In this document: piece after piece, positions 48,327 to 61,752 of the stretch
How the letters are laid out: every line of letters starts with the position of its first letter
Position numbering within the stretch: position 1 is the stretch's first letter
DNA from: Schizophyllum amplum
Taxonomy: Eukaryota > Basidiomycota > Agaricomycetes > Agaricales > Schizophyllaceae
Assembly: GCA_007026445.1 (NCBI GenBank)
Contig: VDMD01000022.1
Location: 124,001-188,000 of the forward strand
Length of the DNA: 64,000 nucleotides
Direction of reading: 5' to 3'
The notes under the pieces: model-generated
The model's database searches: none
Seen by the model: only the letters and a program-made list of their open reading frames with translations
What the model was told of the DNA's origin: nothing
Translations under genes and position numbers: made by a program

Positions 48327-49247
48327 CTAGGGAACGTAGACGGCAGTCCTGGAGGGCGACAGCGGCAACGGGACTGACAGCATCAGCGGCGACGGCGTCC
48401 GCAGGGCATCCTTCGAAGCAGCAACTGACACGCCGCGGTAGAACAGGTCAACGCTCGGGGCGGTGCGCGACGACGCAGGGACCCTGCTCGAACCCACGTT
48501 AGCGCACGATTTCGAGCTTGCGCGCGACTCATAGCCGGCATCAAGGTCTACGAGATGAGGGTCAGTATCAGATGTGTTGCGCTCTGGTGTAAAGCACATA
48601 CCCTTCGACGCGACGTCCTTGTAGGAGAATGCGGCGTTTTTGGGTGAGGCAGGAAGCCTGGGCGGGCCAGCTGACAACACAGCAGGTGCAGAGTACGTCT
48701 GAGACAGAGGTCTCGCACGGCGAGCGGACCTAACGTTCATGCCAGCAGACGCGATGGACATGCTAGCAGACGGTCCCGACACGCTCGCAGTCGCGCGCGA
48801 TATGCTAGCAGAGCCGAACGACGCGCCAGCAGGCGCCGACGGCTCACGCGCAGGCATCTTGGGGAGGGCAGGGGAGGTTGGCTTGCTACCAGCGGCGTTC
48901 GTTGCAGGAGATTTGGGCGAGGCCGGAGACTTGCACGATGCTGCGGGCGACTTGGCCTCCGCCACCGCGTCCATCTCCGGGATGCGTCCAGCGGCAAGCC
49001 GGATAACGGTCAGAGGTTGGCGATCATAGTAGTCTGCAAAAGAACGGGTCAATGGACCGTGTACGAGACCTTGTCCAAATGACGCACCGAGGCCTCTGTG
49101 TTCACCCTCGAGCTGCATAGGCGCGAACCACAGCGGATGCGCATGCGAATCGAGCGACTGCATGTCGTGCGCGTGCATGTCATGCAGATCGTCCTGCACG
49201 CGCAGATCATCGAAGGTGGGGAGGAGCATGTCAAAGAGCGCGTCCAT
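48327..49247 (-). CDS. Low-complexity hypothetical protein with two in-frame introns
   Basis: The frame is open for 306 codons from MDALFDMLLPTFDDLRVQDD to SPSRTAVYVP. Two segments look like real introns: 49034-49087 (GTGCGT...CATTGAC...GCAG) and 48548-48601 (GTATGT...TACTGAC...GTAG). Both are 54 nt and free of stops, so spliced and unspliced products stay in frame; the spliced protein would be 270 aa. The centre is made of KSPAS, SASIS and SGPSAS-type repeats of Ala, Ser and Pro. The N-terminal 60 residues are His/Asp/Met-rich. No known domain, signal peptide or membrane helix. Unknown function. Confidence 0.6.
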   Translation of the reverse strand: MDALFDMLLPTFDDLRVQDDLHDMHAHDMQSLDSHAHPLWFAPMQLEGEHRGLGASFGQGLVHGPLTRSFADYYDRQPLTVIRLAAGRIPEMDAVAEAKSPAASCKSPASPKSPATNAAGSKPTSPALPKMPAREPSAPAGASFGSASISRATASVSGPSASMSIASAGMNVRSARRARPLSQTYSAPAVLSAGPPRLPASPKNAAFSYKDVASKGMCFTPERNTSDTDPHLVDLDAGYESRASSKSCANVGSSRVPASSRTAPSVDLFYRGVSVAASKDALRTPSPLMLSVPLPLSPSRTAVYVP

Positions 49248-50203
49248 AGAGGGTGGGATCTGGGCGTATGATAGCGCGCAGGAAGTGGGTGGTAGTGGAA
49301 GGAACTGGATGGACGGTCAAGCGCGTGAGCAAGCAGAGTCGAGTGAGTGAGAGGCGGGCGTTTGACGGACGGACGACTCAGCGACGGTGGAAGTATGGAA
49401 AGAGGATAACGGGCATCCCAACCCAACCCACGGACCATTATATGGATCCGGCTGCTCTTTCATGACGAAACAACAGGTCAGAGTCAGACAGAACGCCTCT
49501 CAATAGGTCAGTCTCTCTCGCGACTTAGCATTTGTCCTGGAGGGGCTTCTTATCACACGAACAAAGGAGGGTCACATTCTCTTTCTCCTTCTAGGCACGA
49601 GTTTGTCAATTTGGAGAATGAGGGGAAGTACGTATGGACGTACCGTGACGGCACGCGTAGACGTACCATGCCTAGATACGTAGACGCGTCGCGTGTAGAA
49701 GGATGTGATTGGTGAGCGCGAACGCGCCAATATCGTACGGGAAAACGCGTCCATTGTTCACGGTGCACGCCCACCGCACACGTGCCCATTGTTCCGCCAC
49801 GCGCCCCGTATAATTAAGCCTAGCGGCGGCGGGACGCGCACAATGTCGAACTCCGACCTCTTCGGATTGATTGCGATAAACGAAGCTTCGTCACATTAAC
49901 TGGGCGCGTGTAGAGCTGTGCCCATCGGTGTTGACGTCGGTTAATGAAGGGATGGTCAAACATGAAGCCCGAGCACGTTGACGAATTACCTTCAACATCT
50001 CTCTAAGTAAGATCCGACAGAAAGCCGCGCCTCACCTGAACGCAAGGCTTCCCCACGCGCCGCCGCGCCAGTCTGCCCACTTCCATGCAAGCTCGAGCGC
50101 CCGAAAGTGAAGTGATGCGATGGATACACGAGGAACGGATGGTATGAATACAGACAAGCAATATGCTGGAGAACGTGACCCAGTCGAACAGCTTGCCGAC
50201 CGA
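49248..50203. other. Intergenic with ACGT-rich repeats
   Basis: This is 956 bp upstream of the low-complexity gene and downstream of RPT6. Between 49628 and 49695 the core ACGT/TACG recurs many times, including the inverted pair GTACGT-ATGG-ACGTAC. No supported gene. Confidence 0.45.
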
Positions 50204-51731
50204 CTAGTTGAACAACTTGTTGACCGACGTGTTGCCTTCCGAGTTCTTCTTCAAGACCTGCGAGCGGCGTCAGGCATCCCATCTCATCGTACAGCCCACA
50301 GAAAACCAAACGCACCTTCGCCACCGCGAACTCGAAGTCCTCCTGCGTGACATGTTGCCTGCGCTCGCGCAGCGCGTACATGCCAGCCTCCGTGCAGATA
50401 CCGCGCACCTCGGCGCCGGAGCACTGGCCCATCTTCTCCGCGAGCGAGCGCAGGTTGATGCCTCGTTGCAGGGACATCTGCGAGGGTGAGTATGAGTGAG
50501 ATTGCGAGGGCGAGTTATAGCGGGAGCGGGTGAAATTGTAAGGGCGGGCGGTGTATATGGACGGGTGACGGAAGGGGAAGCTTGCTTACCTTCCTGGAGT
50601 GGATACGCAGAATGGCGACACGGGCCTCGGGCCCTGGTGGCGGGAACTCGATCTTACGGTCGATACGCCCAGGTCGAAGGAGTGCGGAGTCGAGGATATC
50701 TGCAGAGCAATGAGCATTTCTGTACCCCGCAAATCCAAATCAAGGTAGACTTACCTATCCGATTTGTGGCCATGATAACCTTGATGTTCTTCGTTGACTC
50801 GAACCCATCCAACTGGTTCAGCAACTCCAACATGGTGCGCTGTACCTCAGAGTCACCACCCCCGCCACCACCCTCCCCACGCGAGCTCCCAATCGAGTCG
50901 ATCTCGTCCATGAAGATGATACTTGGCGCATGCTCCCTCGCCATCACGAACAGCTCGCGCACCATCCGCGAGCCCTCGCCAATGTACTTCTGCACGAGCT
51001 CGCTGCCGCTCACGCGAATGAAGCTACAGTCCGTGTGGTGCGCGACGGCGCGCGCCAGGAGCGTCTTGCCCGTGCCGGGCGGGCCGTACAGCAGGACACC
51101 CTTTGGTTGCGCGATGCCGAGCGCCTCGAAGAGCTCGGGGTGCTTGACGGGGAGCTCGATGACCTCCTTGATCTCCTTGATTTGTTTGTCGAGGCCACCG
51201 ACCATCTCGTAGGTGGACTCGGGGACTTTCTCGACCATCATGAGGGAGACGAGCGGGTCGACCTTATTGGGGAGGATCTTGTGGATGGTGTACGAGTCGG
51301 AGCGGAGCGCGACGCGCAGGGAGGGAGTTAATGTGTTGACATCAATGTCTCCGTCAATATCGACGACTGAGGGATGTCAGGCGTCGTTAGAAACTTCAAA
51401 ACAACAAGGGGACGCACTGTATTTGCCCTCAGGCTGCACCTTCACCAACACCTTCGTCTTGCCCATGACCTTGACGACCTCGCCCACATAGCTTCCTGGC
51501 TCGTGCAGTAGTTGCAACTCTTCCCTGAGCAAGCGGACTGTATGCCATTGAGCGTCGTTCGTGCACGACTCTGGCCTACGTACCGCGCGCATTCAGTGCA
51601 TTTCGCTGGGCTTCCAGACGACGCAAGTTCTGCGTTTTCTGGTTGATCAGAAGCTCGGCAGCCTCGATCTTGGTCTGATAGTAGGCCTTGATACCGCCAG
51701 GCGCGGTGGGCGGGCGTACGGCGACAGGCAT
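50204..51731 (-). CDS. RPT6: 26S proteasome regulatory ATPase subunit RPT6 (subunit 8)
   Basis: RPT6 is one of six AAA ATPases in the proteasome base that unfold substrates. The start [13 protein letters not shown] is followed by a coiled coil ([20 protein letters not shown]), the OB domain ([36 protein letters not shown]), and the ATPase: Walker [11 protein letters not shown], Walker [11 protein letters not shown], the second region of homology after NQLDGF and MATNRI, and LLRPGRID. The C-terminus ([19 protein letters not shown]) continues across an intron to TAG at 50204-50206. An odd detail is a Gly6 run ([13 protein letters not shown]) in the loop where other RPT6 proteins have two or three Gly. 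About six introns; frame intact. Length close to the usual 405 aa. Confidence 0.95.
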
Positions 51732-51836
51732 AGTGGGTGTAGAGAACAAGGACGAGGCAAGAGAATGACGCGTCGCGTCACGCGCTATTGACAAGTGTTT
51801 GTCCTTTATAACATACCCAGCCAGAGCAACTGGCAA

Positions 51837-51917
51837 GGTCCAGTAGTCTAGTGGTTATGACATCTGTCTTACATTTGCTAGCACAGAAGGTCCTCGGTTC
51901 AATCCCGGGCTGGATCA
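51837..51917 (+). tRNA. tRNA-Val(UAC) with an 8-nt intron
   Basis: A full cloverleaf can be drawn. The acceptor stem pairs GGTCCAG (51837-51843) with CTGGATC (51910-51916), followed by A73. The D arm carries TAGTGGTTA. The anticodon stem is TCTGT/ACAGA, with anticodon TAC at 51870-51872 and purine 37 at 51873. An intron TTTGCTAG occupies 51874-51881, directly 3' of position 37 where nuclear tRNA introns sit. The T arm is CTCGG-TTCAATC-CCGGG and doubles as the B box. The mature length is 73 nt. It resembles yeast and animal tRNA-Val(UAC) closely. Six T at 51941-51946 would end pol III transcription. Confidence 0.92.
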
Positions 51918-51940
51918 TCCACTGTCCCAACCTGCTCATG

Positions 51941-51946
51941 TTTTTT
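51941..51946 (+). terminator. RNA polymerase III T-run
   Basis: TTTTTT lies 24 bp past the tRNA-Val end, the usual signal for pol III termination. Confidence 0.65.
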
Positions 51947-52216
51947 GTGATCGCGGCGGCCAAAAGCCATCCCTTATTCTTGCAACGATTCCTCAGTATG
52001 CGTGTCACTCGGTGCTGCCCGCCAGGACACCCACACATGCAGTGAGAAGAGAGCAAATCAATAGAGATGAGGTGACACTGTTCATGGGTATAATCGTACA
52101 CCACATATTATGGTCCCGAGGCCATGTAGGATACAGTCTATTCCACAACGCCCTCCTCCCCAGATATGTCGTAATGCCTTGCAACAAACACGTATAGATT
52201 CAACAGCCACCGCGCT

Positions 52217-54196
52217 CTATGGCCATCCGTCCCCCATGCGCTGCTCTCTGATGGGCAGAGGTAGATACGGCCGTGGGCGCCGACGCGGGCTATGTGTGCT
52301 CGACAGGCCGACCTTCCGAATCTTACGCAGTCTGCAGAACGGTCAGATTGCAGGAAAGGTGCACGCTTGAAAGGAAAGATGCAGCGAAACGACGACAACA
52401 CTCACATTCGGAACCCCCGCCAAGACACCAGGAGCGCGAAGACTCCAGACACACCCGCCATGGCGTAGAACGCGTGCGAGTGGTCCTCCCAGCCGCTCTT
52501 CAAGTTCATCCCGAATATTCCAGCGATGAGCGTGCCGATGCCGATCCCAAGAGTGGCGATGGAGACCTGCGAGTCGCGAGCATCAGCATCGCACAAACAC
52601 GTCCAGGCAAAGAGTGTAAACCCACCTTGAGGTCCAGCGTCAGCAACGCGTTCCGGTTCGAGTCGAGGATGAGTTCGACGATCTCTTGCGTGGATTGGAC
52701 ATTGTTCTGGGCGAGAGGTTACAGGACGTCATAGACGTGTCAGGGAGGAGAGCGCACCTGCATGTTCTGCGCCTCGTTCACAATTTCCTCGACCTGCTTG
52801 GAGAAGGACTCGAGGATGAACTCGACCTCCTCGTGGTCCTCTGCCGGACGGGCGTAATTGTTGCGTTTGTCCGTCAGATACATGGCAGCTAGATCCTCGT
52901 CTACGGGTATCACCAGTCAGAGGCCTTATGTACCTCAAAAAAGCTTTGGTAACACAAACCTGTGTCAAGGACTTCGTCCAAAGCGTCTTGGACCTGAGGG
53001 ATTCCCGGTTAGAGTCAAAGTCGAGTAGAATGCACAAATCAGCGACATACCAATTTAGCACGATTCTGGAAGCTGTCTAGCCGGCGTGAGTAGTAGAGCA
53101 GACGCTTGAAGCGGTCGTGGTCGATATCATCCTCCAGCTCGGCGAGCAGGGTGCCAACGAGATTGCGGATGAAGACCATCTCGACTTCGAGCGCGCTCAG
53201 ACATGATAAGAGGATGGATTCGACGGCGCGGAATTCGTAAGGCAGGCCCATGCCCTTGCTGCGAAGGTTGTGCTGGAACGAGGACAGTAAGCACATCAGA
53301 CCGTTTAGTAGGTAGACGATGAGCGCTCACTTGAAGATGGTATAGGAAGGTAGAGTGTAGGCGGGAGTCGATGGAACCGTACGTATCAAACAGGACGACT
53401 GCGTCGGCTTTGACAATAGCGCGCAGGTGGAGTATGTTGATCTGGATGGGAGGGTCAGGTTGAATGGAGCGTTGAGCAGGAGTATACGCGTACAAGAATC
53501 GCCTCTTTACGGACCAGGATCGTAGGCACGAGATTGGGTACGCGAGAGTCAATCTTGCGCAGATCTCGTATCTGGGACTCTGGTGAGCATATTCCACGAC
53601 CTGCACAACACATATCCTCACATTCAACCCATGCTCTGCGCTGAGATCCGACTTCTTGAAGTGCCCGGAGACCGTCGTGACATCGCCTGACGCATAGAAT
53701 TCAACAAGGCTCCCCAATCATACGAAGGACCCACGCATACCCTGAGCGTCAAGCACCGTACCTGGTCATCGTCAGCCAGCAGTGCAAGTTCAGAGGGCAG
53801 CTACGCACATCGCATCTGCAGGTCGGCAGGCTGCCTCCCCTTCATCAGTTTCTCCAGGATCGCCGCCTTCTGCACCTCCGCCTCGGCGTCCCAGGAGTGC
53901 TGCTCCTCGTCATGGCGCCCGAGGGACCAGAACTGCCGGGGCCGAATGTGCGCTAGGACGCGGGGGACGGGCTTCTGGGGCTGCCTCTGCGCTCGCAGGC
54001 CGACGTGCAGGCCCCGCACCTGCGTCGCTGACCTGGCTTGCACCAGGGACCTCGTCCGCGCTAGCGTATTCGCGGCGGATCCCGCTCGTCCTGCGCCGCC
54101 TGGCATGGTCGCCGCGCGCAATGTATGCAGACAGGGTGAGGCGTTCACATTGGCATTCACATATCGTCTGCAGAGGTTGGTCAAGGGAGCATTCAT
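52217..54196 (-). CDS. MRS2: Mitochondrial magnesium channel MRS2 (CorA family)
   Basis: MRS2 forms the Mg2+ entry channel of the inner mitochondrial membrane. The N-terminus (MNAPLTNLCRRYVNANVNAS...) is Arg/Ser-rich with few acids, consistent with a presequence. Then come HFKKSDLSAEHGLN, a frame with DSRVPNLVPTILVRKEAIL, the core LRAIVKADAVVLFDTYGS, LPYEFRAVESILLSCLSALE, LLAELEDDIDHDRFKRLLYY (long coiled helix) and EEIVNEAQNM. The C-terminal membrane pair includes the hallmark GMN (LIAGIFGMNLKSGW) followed by AFYAMAGVSGVFALLVSW. The last exon adds a basic tail (LRKIRKVG...RRRPRP) to the stop at 52217-52219, as in MRS2/LPE10. About ten introns; the segments checked stay in frame. Confidence 0.92.
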
Positions 54197-54716
54197 GCGC
54201 GTATTATTGCTACCAGCGCGGGATGGAGGACGCGTCCAAAGTGCATGAAAAGTGACGGTGGAGTTCGCCGGCCCGACGCCACCGTGAAATGGCCAAATGT
54301 GTACAAATATTTGCTCAATCTTCCAAGTTGACTTTGCTTAAATACTCTGTAGCTTAAGAATTCGGGCTCGTTCTACGCTGTATGGACTCATTGACATAGA
54401 CGCCCTGTGGATTATGCTATGAGCTGGAAGAGATCCCAGTACCCATCTGGCTCTGCCGAAACTCCTACTGTTCTGTACAGTGCCTTTCCGCACAGATTTG
54501 CACAGACTGGCCTTTCATGAGATAAAGGCGATGCCCTGGGCTGTCATTGAGGTGTATGCTACACCTTCTTGGCCATCTATTAGTATAAAGACCAACAAGC
54601 GCCGTGACTGACGCCACGAGGGTGGTCACGCCCACGCGATCGCGCCTTGACACTGCCAGTTTCGAGCATTCGCCAGCGCCATTTCTTCCTTCTCCCCGTC
54701 ACTGCTGGCGACGACG
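54197..54716. promoter_or_regulatory. Divergent upstream region of MRS2 and calcineurin A
   Basis: This is 520 bp between opposite starts with no coding frame of interest. It presumably contains both promoters; no clear element recognised. Confidence 0.4.
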
Positions 54717-57023
<2,307 letters not shown>

Positions 57024-59300
57024 TAGTGCGCGTCCGCTTTCGGGCGTTGTTGCTGGACCGTCACTGTGACCATGTTCTTCCATTCTTGGTCCGTAATCAC
57101 TCGTCGCCGGAGTCACTCATCCTCGCCGTTAGCTGCACTCGCTCATCGCGCTCTCTCCGGATAGGCAGCTGCGTACGTAGGATAAGCAGTTACTTATGTT
57201 CGTATCTTGTTAGTTAGCTTACTGTTCGTTATTGGACTGCTTTGGATTCTCCCATTCGGTCATCGGAGGCGCGGCGATGCTGTGTATCCCTGTACATATA
57301 TATACGACGTAGACCATGATATGCTAAGTACGTATAGTTGGCGATGAATACACGAAAGAATCAAGATGAGCAGATACAGTGGGCTTGCCGCTTCACTTCA
57401 GACTTCAGTGACGCGCGCAGCGGTGAAAGGGGCTTGCCGAACCGTGGGAAGCGGCTGTTTCCGAAACGTGGTTCGACGTTGATCACGCGATGTGAAGTTT
57501 GACTTCTCTGCCCAATCCGTCGCCACGGCCTTAGGACTTCAGTGCTCAACTCTTGGGTGCCACTTGCCTCCAGAGCTCTACCTGGCCTCATGCACTGCTT
57601 ACCTGATACATGCTGTCGTCTGTGTAGGACTAGCGGCGAACAAGCGGCTACGACCCACTCAGCGTACTCTGCACGTCGCACGACGCCGGGCCGTGGGCGA
57701 CCGTTGTCAACTCCCGGTGTATTCGAGCCTCGCCTACGGCAAGCACTGCACTCGGAGATCTGGTCTCTCCCTAACGCGGGACGCTCAACGGACACGGTTC
57801 AGTTGCTTGTGCGCGCGTCATCTTTTTTGAACTTCCGTGCCGACACGGTCTTCTTCTCCGCCGTACCTAAACTAATGCGCAAAGGATCAGGCGGAAGACT
57901 TCAGCTTCGTCTTCTGCCTTTGTCTTACTACTGGCGATATCATCGTGTCTAAGCTGTCAATGCAGGCCATCGGGCTCCTTCAGCGTGTAGGACTTTGGAT
58001 TTTTTTCTGAGAGCAAAACCCGCCGTTTAGGGGAGAGGCCACCACCGACGCGTACGCCCTTCTTCTGTACGCCTTATCTCTAAGCTTGCCCATCGATACT
58101 GGACATATGGCCCCGATGGTCTCGCGATACTCCGTTTCTTTGGTGGCGATATCCCTTGCGCGGCTCTCGTCTTCTCTCCGCTCGCGTTGTGCTTCGTCAC
58201 AGTCATTGCAACTCCGCGCCGTCCTTGGCGCCGAAGAAATGGCTAAATAACGGACAGCGCCTCCGTCAGCACGACTCTTGGATCTCTCGCACTCGGCCTC
58301 TCCCGAGCGGGTCGTGGCCTGGCGCTCTCCTCCATACACTCTATGTATAGTCAGGGCGATTGTGGCTCTCTACGGTGCTGATTGTTGGGACAGAAGGTGC
58401 GCTATTACGTCCTCTTTACAAAGGCCCTACTGAATAGGCAGAATGTCAAGTACGAAGCATGAATACCAAATTGCGGCGGCGCCTGCAAGTACACAGACGT
58501 TCGTATTGGCATGAATCGCCGTGCGGGCAGGCGGGATGTTGGCCCAGAGCCATGTCCTGAAATATACTATCGACAGGACCCCCACTGCCACATAACGCGC
58601 CCGGCGGCAGGCGTCATCGTTGCAATATAACAGGCAAAAAACCTGACCAAAGCGCCCACGGTCGAATATTTGGGGCATAGCAGGTCATTGCAGTTGCAGC
58701 GGCGCAGCTGGCGTCCGAGATCTGCTACCTCGAGCGCTCCGTCCCTATTACGACCTGAGACTGCTCACGTCCATGGGTTTTGTCCGCTCAGGGTGGCGCG
58801 ACACATATATTTCACGATTAGGTGACCATGTTCGTTATTCTCCAACAGCTGACCGTTCTTGACCCCGCTTTCGCGTCGCGAAAGCGGCTCGCTGCTTCAA
58901 CGCACCGTGTGTGAGGCACGAGATGGACACGCGGGCGTACGCCTTTCTACCTTACCCCCAATAAAGGCCGTGCGCTCCACTGAAGGACTCCGTAGCACGC
59001 ACAGCAGGGGTGCGTCCTTCCGATAGCGAGTCGATAACACTGCTGATCTCTCTGATTAGGCAGATGTGGAGGTTGCGGCACCGGCGGCGCGTTCAATGAA
59101 TGGCACCGTCTCTGAATGTCGCCGACGATGAGGAGTCGATAACTCAGCTCTCAGGATCCGTGGACAACGCGCGGAACTCGAGTGCCAGGCAACTCCACCT
59201 ATTATTAAATATCCGTGTTACAACAGACCTCCGCGGGTCGCCCTCATGTCGTGAAGCGTGCGTAGCCATCTCCCGACCTGCCCAATATGTTACAGTAATC
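57024..59300. other. Gene-poor stretch with a perfect palindrome
   Basis: This is 2.3 kb after calcineurin A. Frames of 80-145 codons occur (minus 57361-57795, minus 57980-58339, minus 58427-58678), but none is recognised. The minus frame at 57980-58339 has a charged segment (EAQRERREDESRAR) and could be coding, without other support. The palindrome at 58865-58887 is listed separately. Confidence 0.4.
58865..58887. repeat. Perfect 11-bp inverted repeat around a single T
   Basis: CCGCTTTCGCG-T-CGCGAAAGCGG is self-complementary over 22 of 23 bases. It could be a dimeric protein-binding site or a cruciform; no gene is obviously adjacent. Confidence 0.7.
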
Positions 59301-60088
59301 TTACATCTCGTACTTCCTCCTGATGGCCGCCCATGGCGGGGCGGCCTCGAGGTTTTCGGTGACGAACACATTCATGTCGCTCTCCGGTATGCGATTCGCG
59401 TCGACGTTGTTCCAGTACCGTCCTAGCACGTACATGAGGTCATGGGCGTCCAGGTCGAGTCGCCGTCTACAAAAACAAGTCAGGTCATGTGCTGCTTAGA
59501 TGAGTATGAAGGACGCACATTATCCAGCTCGTTAGCTTCGCTCGAACGTACTCCGTGACCGTCAGGAATGGTACGCCTTGAATCTTCATGACGGTGTTAC
59601 TTGTTAGACGTCTCGGACCCGTTTCACCAGCGGGCAGAATTTCGAACTATGCATGGACCGCATTAGTGGGGAAGAAGGGTAGTGGAACATTGTGCAGCGG
59701 TCACCTCGATGGCAGGGATTACGTCGGTATAAGTAACGTGCAATCTGCAGCACGAATGTCAGACACCATCGAAAGGTGGAGGATCTACGACGCACCGATT
59801 CGTCCATGGTGAATGTACTGTCCTGAAGTCGTCACTCGTCACTAATGCGTCCCGCACCCGGCGGAACGCGTGGCGCTGTCCGTTCTCGACGATACACGCC
59901 ATTTCCTATCAAGAAATCAGCGAGTTGGAAGTGAAAAATGGTTGTGGACTGACGTCGCATAATGGCTTGCGAGCGACCAAAGCCACCAACAAGTCGCCAT
60001 GGAAGGCATGCGGGATGTCATGCGAGCGAAGCAGCTGTGAAAAGGCGACAGCTGCCTGCCGGAGTCGTTGAGTATCTTCGGGACGCAT
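59301..60088 (-). CDS. Uncharacterised HAFHGD-family protein, copy A
   Basis: This model of about 190-200 aa has five exons. The start MRPEDTQRLRQAAVAF leads to HDIPHAFHGDLLVAL. After an intron comes EMACIVENGQRHAFRRVRD, DDFRTVHSPWTNR, then after another LHVTYTDVIPAIE. The next exon has EILPAGETGPRRL, VMKIQGVPFLTVTEYVRAKL, and the last DLDAHDLMYVLGRYW, NRIPESDMNVFVTENL and IRRKYEM before TAA at 59301-59303. Introns are GT-AG. Copy B, 870 bp away, has the same exon order and motifs. The H-A-F-H-G start recalls the glycine-rich turn of nucleotidyltransferase folds, but the expected D-x-D metal ligands are not seen, so no enzyme function is assigned. Similar proteins occur in mushroom genomes to my knowledge. 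Confidence 0.78.
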
Positions 60089-60956
60089 GGTCGTCGCAGT
60101 GCGGATGAAATGGGGAGGATAGGGCTTTGTCAGGCGCAAGACATGTTAAGTGGAGGAAGGCGGCGGACACGCTGTTGCGGTAAGGAGGAGACGAGAGTTA
60201 AGGGCGCGGACGAAGGCCGTTTGTGATCTTCGGCGATCTATTACATGTTGATTTGCTGCGGGGTACGGATTGGTCGATGTGAGCCACACCTTGTTGACCG
60301 GAGCGTGACCTCGGGAATCGCGAGCTATGATTAACTAATGGAGACAGTGAGCAGGGATTACCGGCGCAGGCGCCCGCCTCGAGACTCCATAGCATTCAAT
60401 AGACGCGCGGAGATGGGCGTAGGTGTTCAATGCGAAGGACGGCAGTCGTCATGATCGTGTCAAAGGTAGGCGATGAGCCGTGCGATGTCCCTTTAAAGGG
60501 CCTGTGGTAAGCTGCAAACCAAATAGGCGGAGAGCACGAGACGAGCCTGCCGCGCGCCGGATCTTGTGACCTGGGCCTCGATGCCGATCAAAAATCACCC
60601 TTAAGGCTCAACTTGCTCTTCGAGGCCAGGTGACCACTTCAGGTTCCCATGCGGCGCGACGTGGACACATCTGTGGCGTCCCACCAAGACACTCTCTGAG
60701 CAAGGGATTCGCTTGTCGTTCGCTTGCTGCGTTCGAATTGCGGACTTGACTGAACCTGGGCACCGATGACATTAATACAAGTAATAACCCGCATACAAGT
60801 ACCGTACTCGAAAGATGGCAAACATCCAGAGTACGTACAGACACACAATCGCCTAAGATTCATATGGTTTTCATCTCCGTGAGACCAGCTTATGGGCGCA
60901 ACGGGTCGCGACCGGTCCCATACCTTGTAGAGCGCGCGAGCCGGCGCCTAGCCGCT
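60089..60956. other. Intergenic between the two paralogues
   Basis: 868 bp holding the upstream region of copy A and the 3' flank of copy B. No third copy or other gene is seen. Confidence 0.4.
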
Positions 60957-61752
60957 TCACGCGGAGTAGCGGCTGTTGATGGCAAGCCATGCAGGGGCCG
61001 CAACGGTGTTGCAGCGTAGAAAGACGGCCATATCGCCCTCTGGGATGCGGTTGATGTCGATGCGCCGCCAATACTTCTGCAGGAAGTAGATGATGTCCAG
61101 CGCTTGTGAGTCCTTCCCGGCACTTAGCAACCGTCAGTAAAATAAATGGGCGGTATGACGAGGGACGTACATCATCCATGTCTTCAGTCGCGCGCGAATG
61201 AGCTCCGAAAAATTCAGGCAAGGGATGCCCTTCAACATCATGACCGCAGACCCGTCGAGCGATAATGGTCCTGTCTCGCCCGAAGGCAGAATTTCGATCT
61301 ACACAGAGCCATATCAGACGAAGTGAGGAATGGCTTTTGAGAAGACGCCCACTTTAATAGCGGGCGACGTCTTGCTGAAAACAACATGCAATCTATGGAA
61401 AACTTTAAGTCATGTAGCGAAAAGCTTGAGGCGTGCATGACGCACCTCTTCGACCACTGCGTAAATACAGCGGACATGCCAGCGCGGCCTTGTACAGCCT
61501 CACGAACGCGACGGAATGGGCAGGTATTCATGCCAGCCGACTCGACGATGCAGCATATTTCCTATGATGGCATGTGCCTTGTCAGGCAAGTCTGAGGACC
61601 ACTGAACGGAGTGCGATTCCTACCTTACTATCTGGATTGCCCTGCAAGAGATTGCGAGCTATGTCTCCATAAAATGCATGCCGTATACCTCGCGCGGCGA
61701 GGCTAGTCGAAAGGGACGTCGCAGCGTCAAGGTATGAATTGACAGTAGACAT
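60957..61752 (-). CDS. Uncharacterised HAFHGD-family protein, copy B
   Basis: The start is MSTVNSYLDAATSLSTSLAA. The exons align one-for-one with copy A: RGIRHAFYGDIARNLLQG; EICCIVESAG...PFRRVREAV and FTQWSKR; LHVVFSKTSPAIK; IEILPSGETGPLSL, VMMLKGIPCLNFSELIRARL; and AGKDSQALDIIYFLQKYW, NRIPEGDMAVFLRCNT, AINSRYSA before TGA at 60957-60959. Intron positions match copy A (for example within the R codon before LHV and after the AIE/AIK codon). The two copies are clearly diverged, so the duplication is not recent. Both frames are open, which suggests selection. The role is unknown. Confidence 0.78.

Noticed and set aside
59301..61752. Active nucleotidyltransferase
   Set aside because: The HAFHGD turn is suggestive only; the D-x-D ligands expected after it are not present at the right distance.
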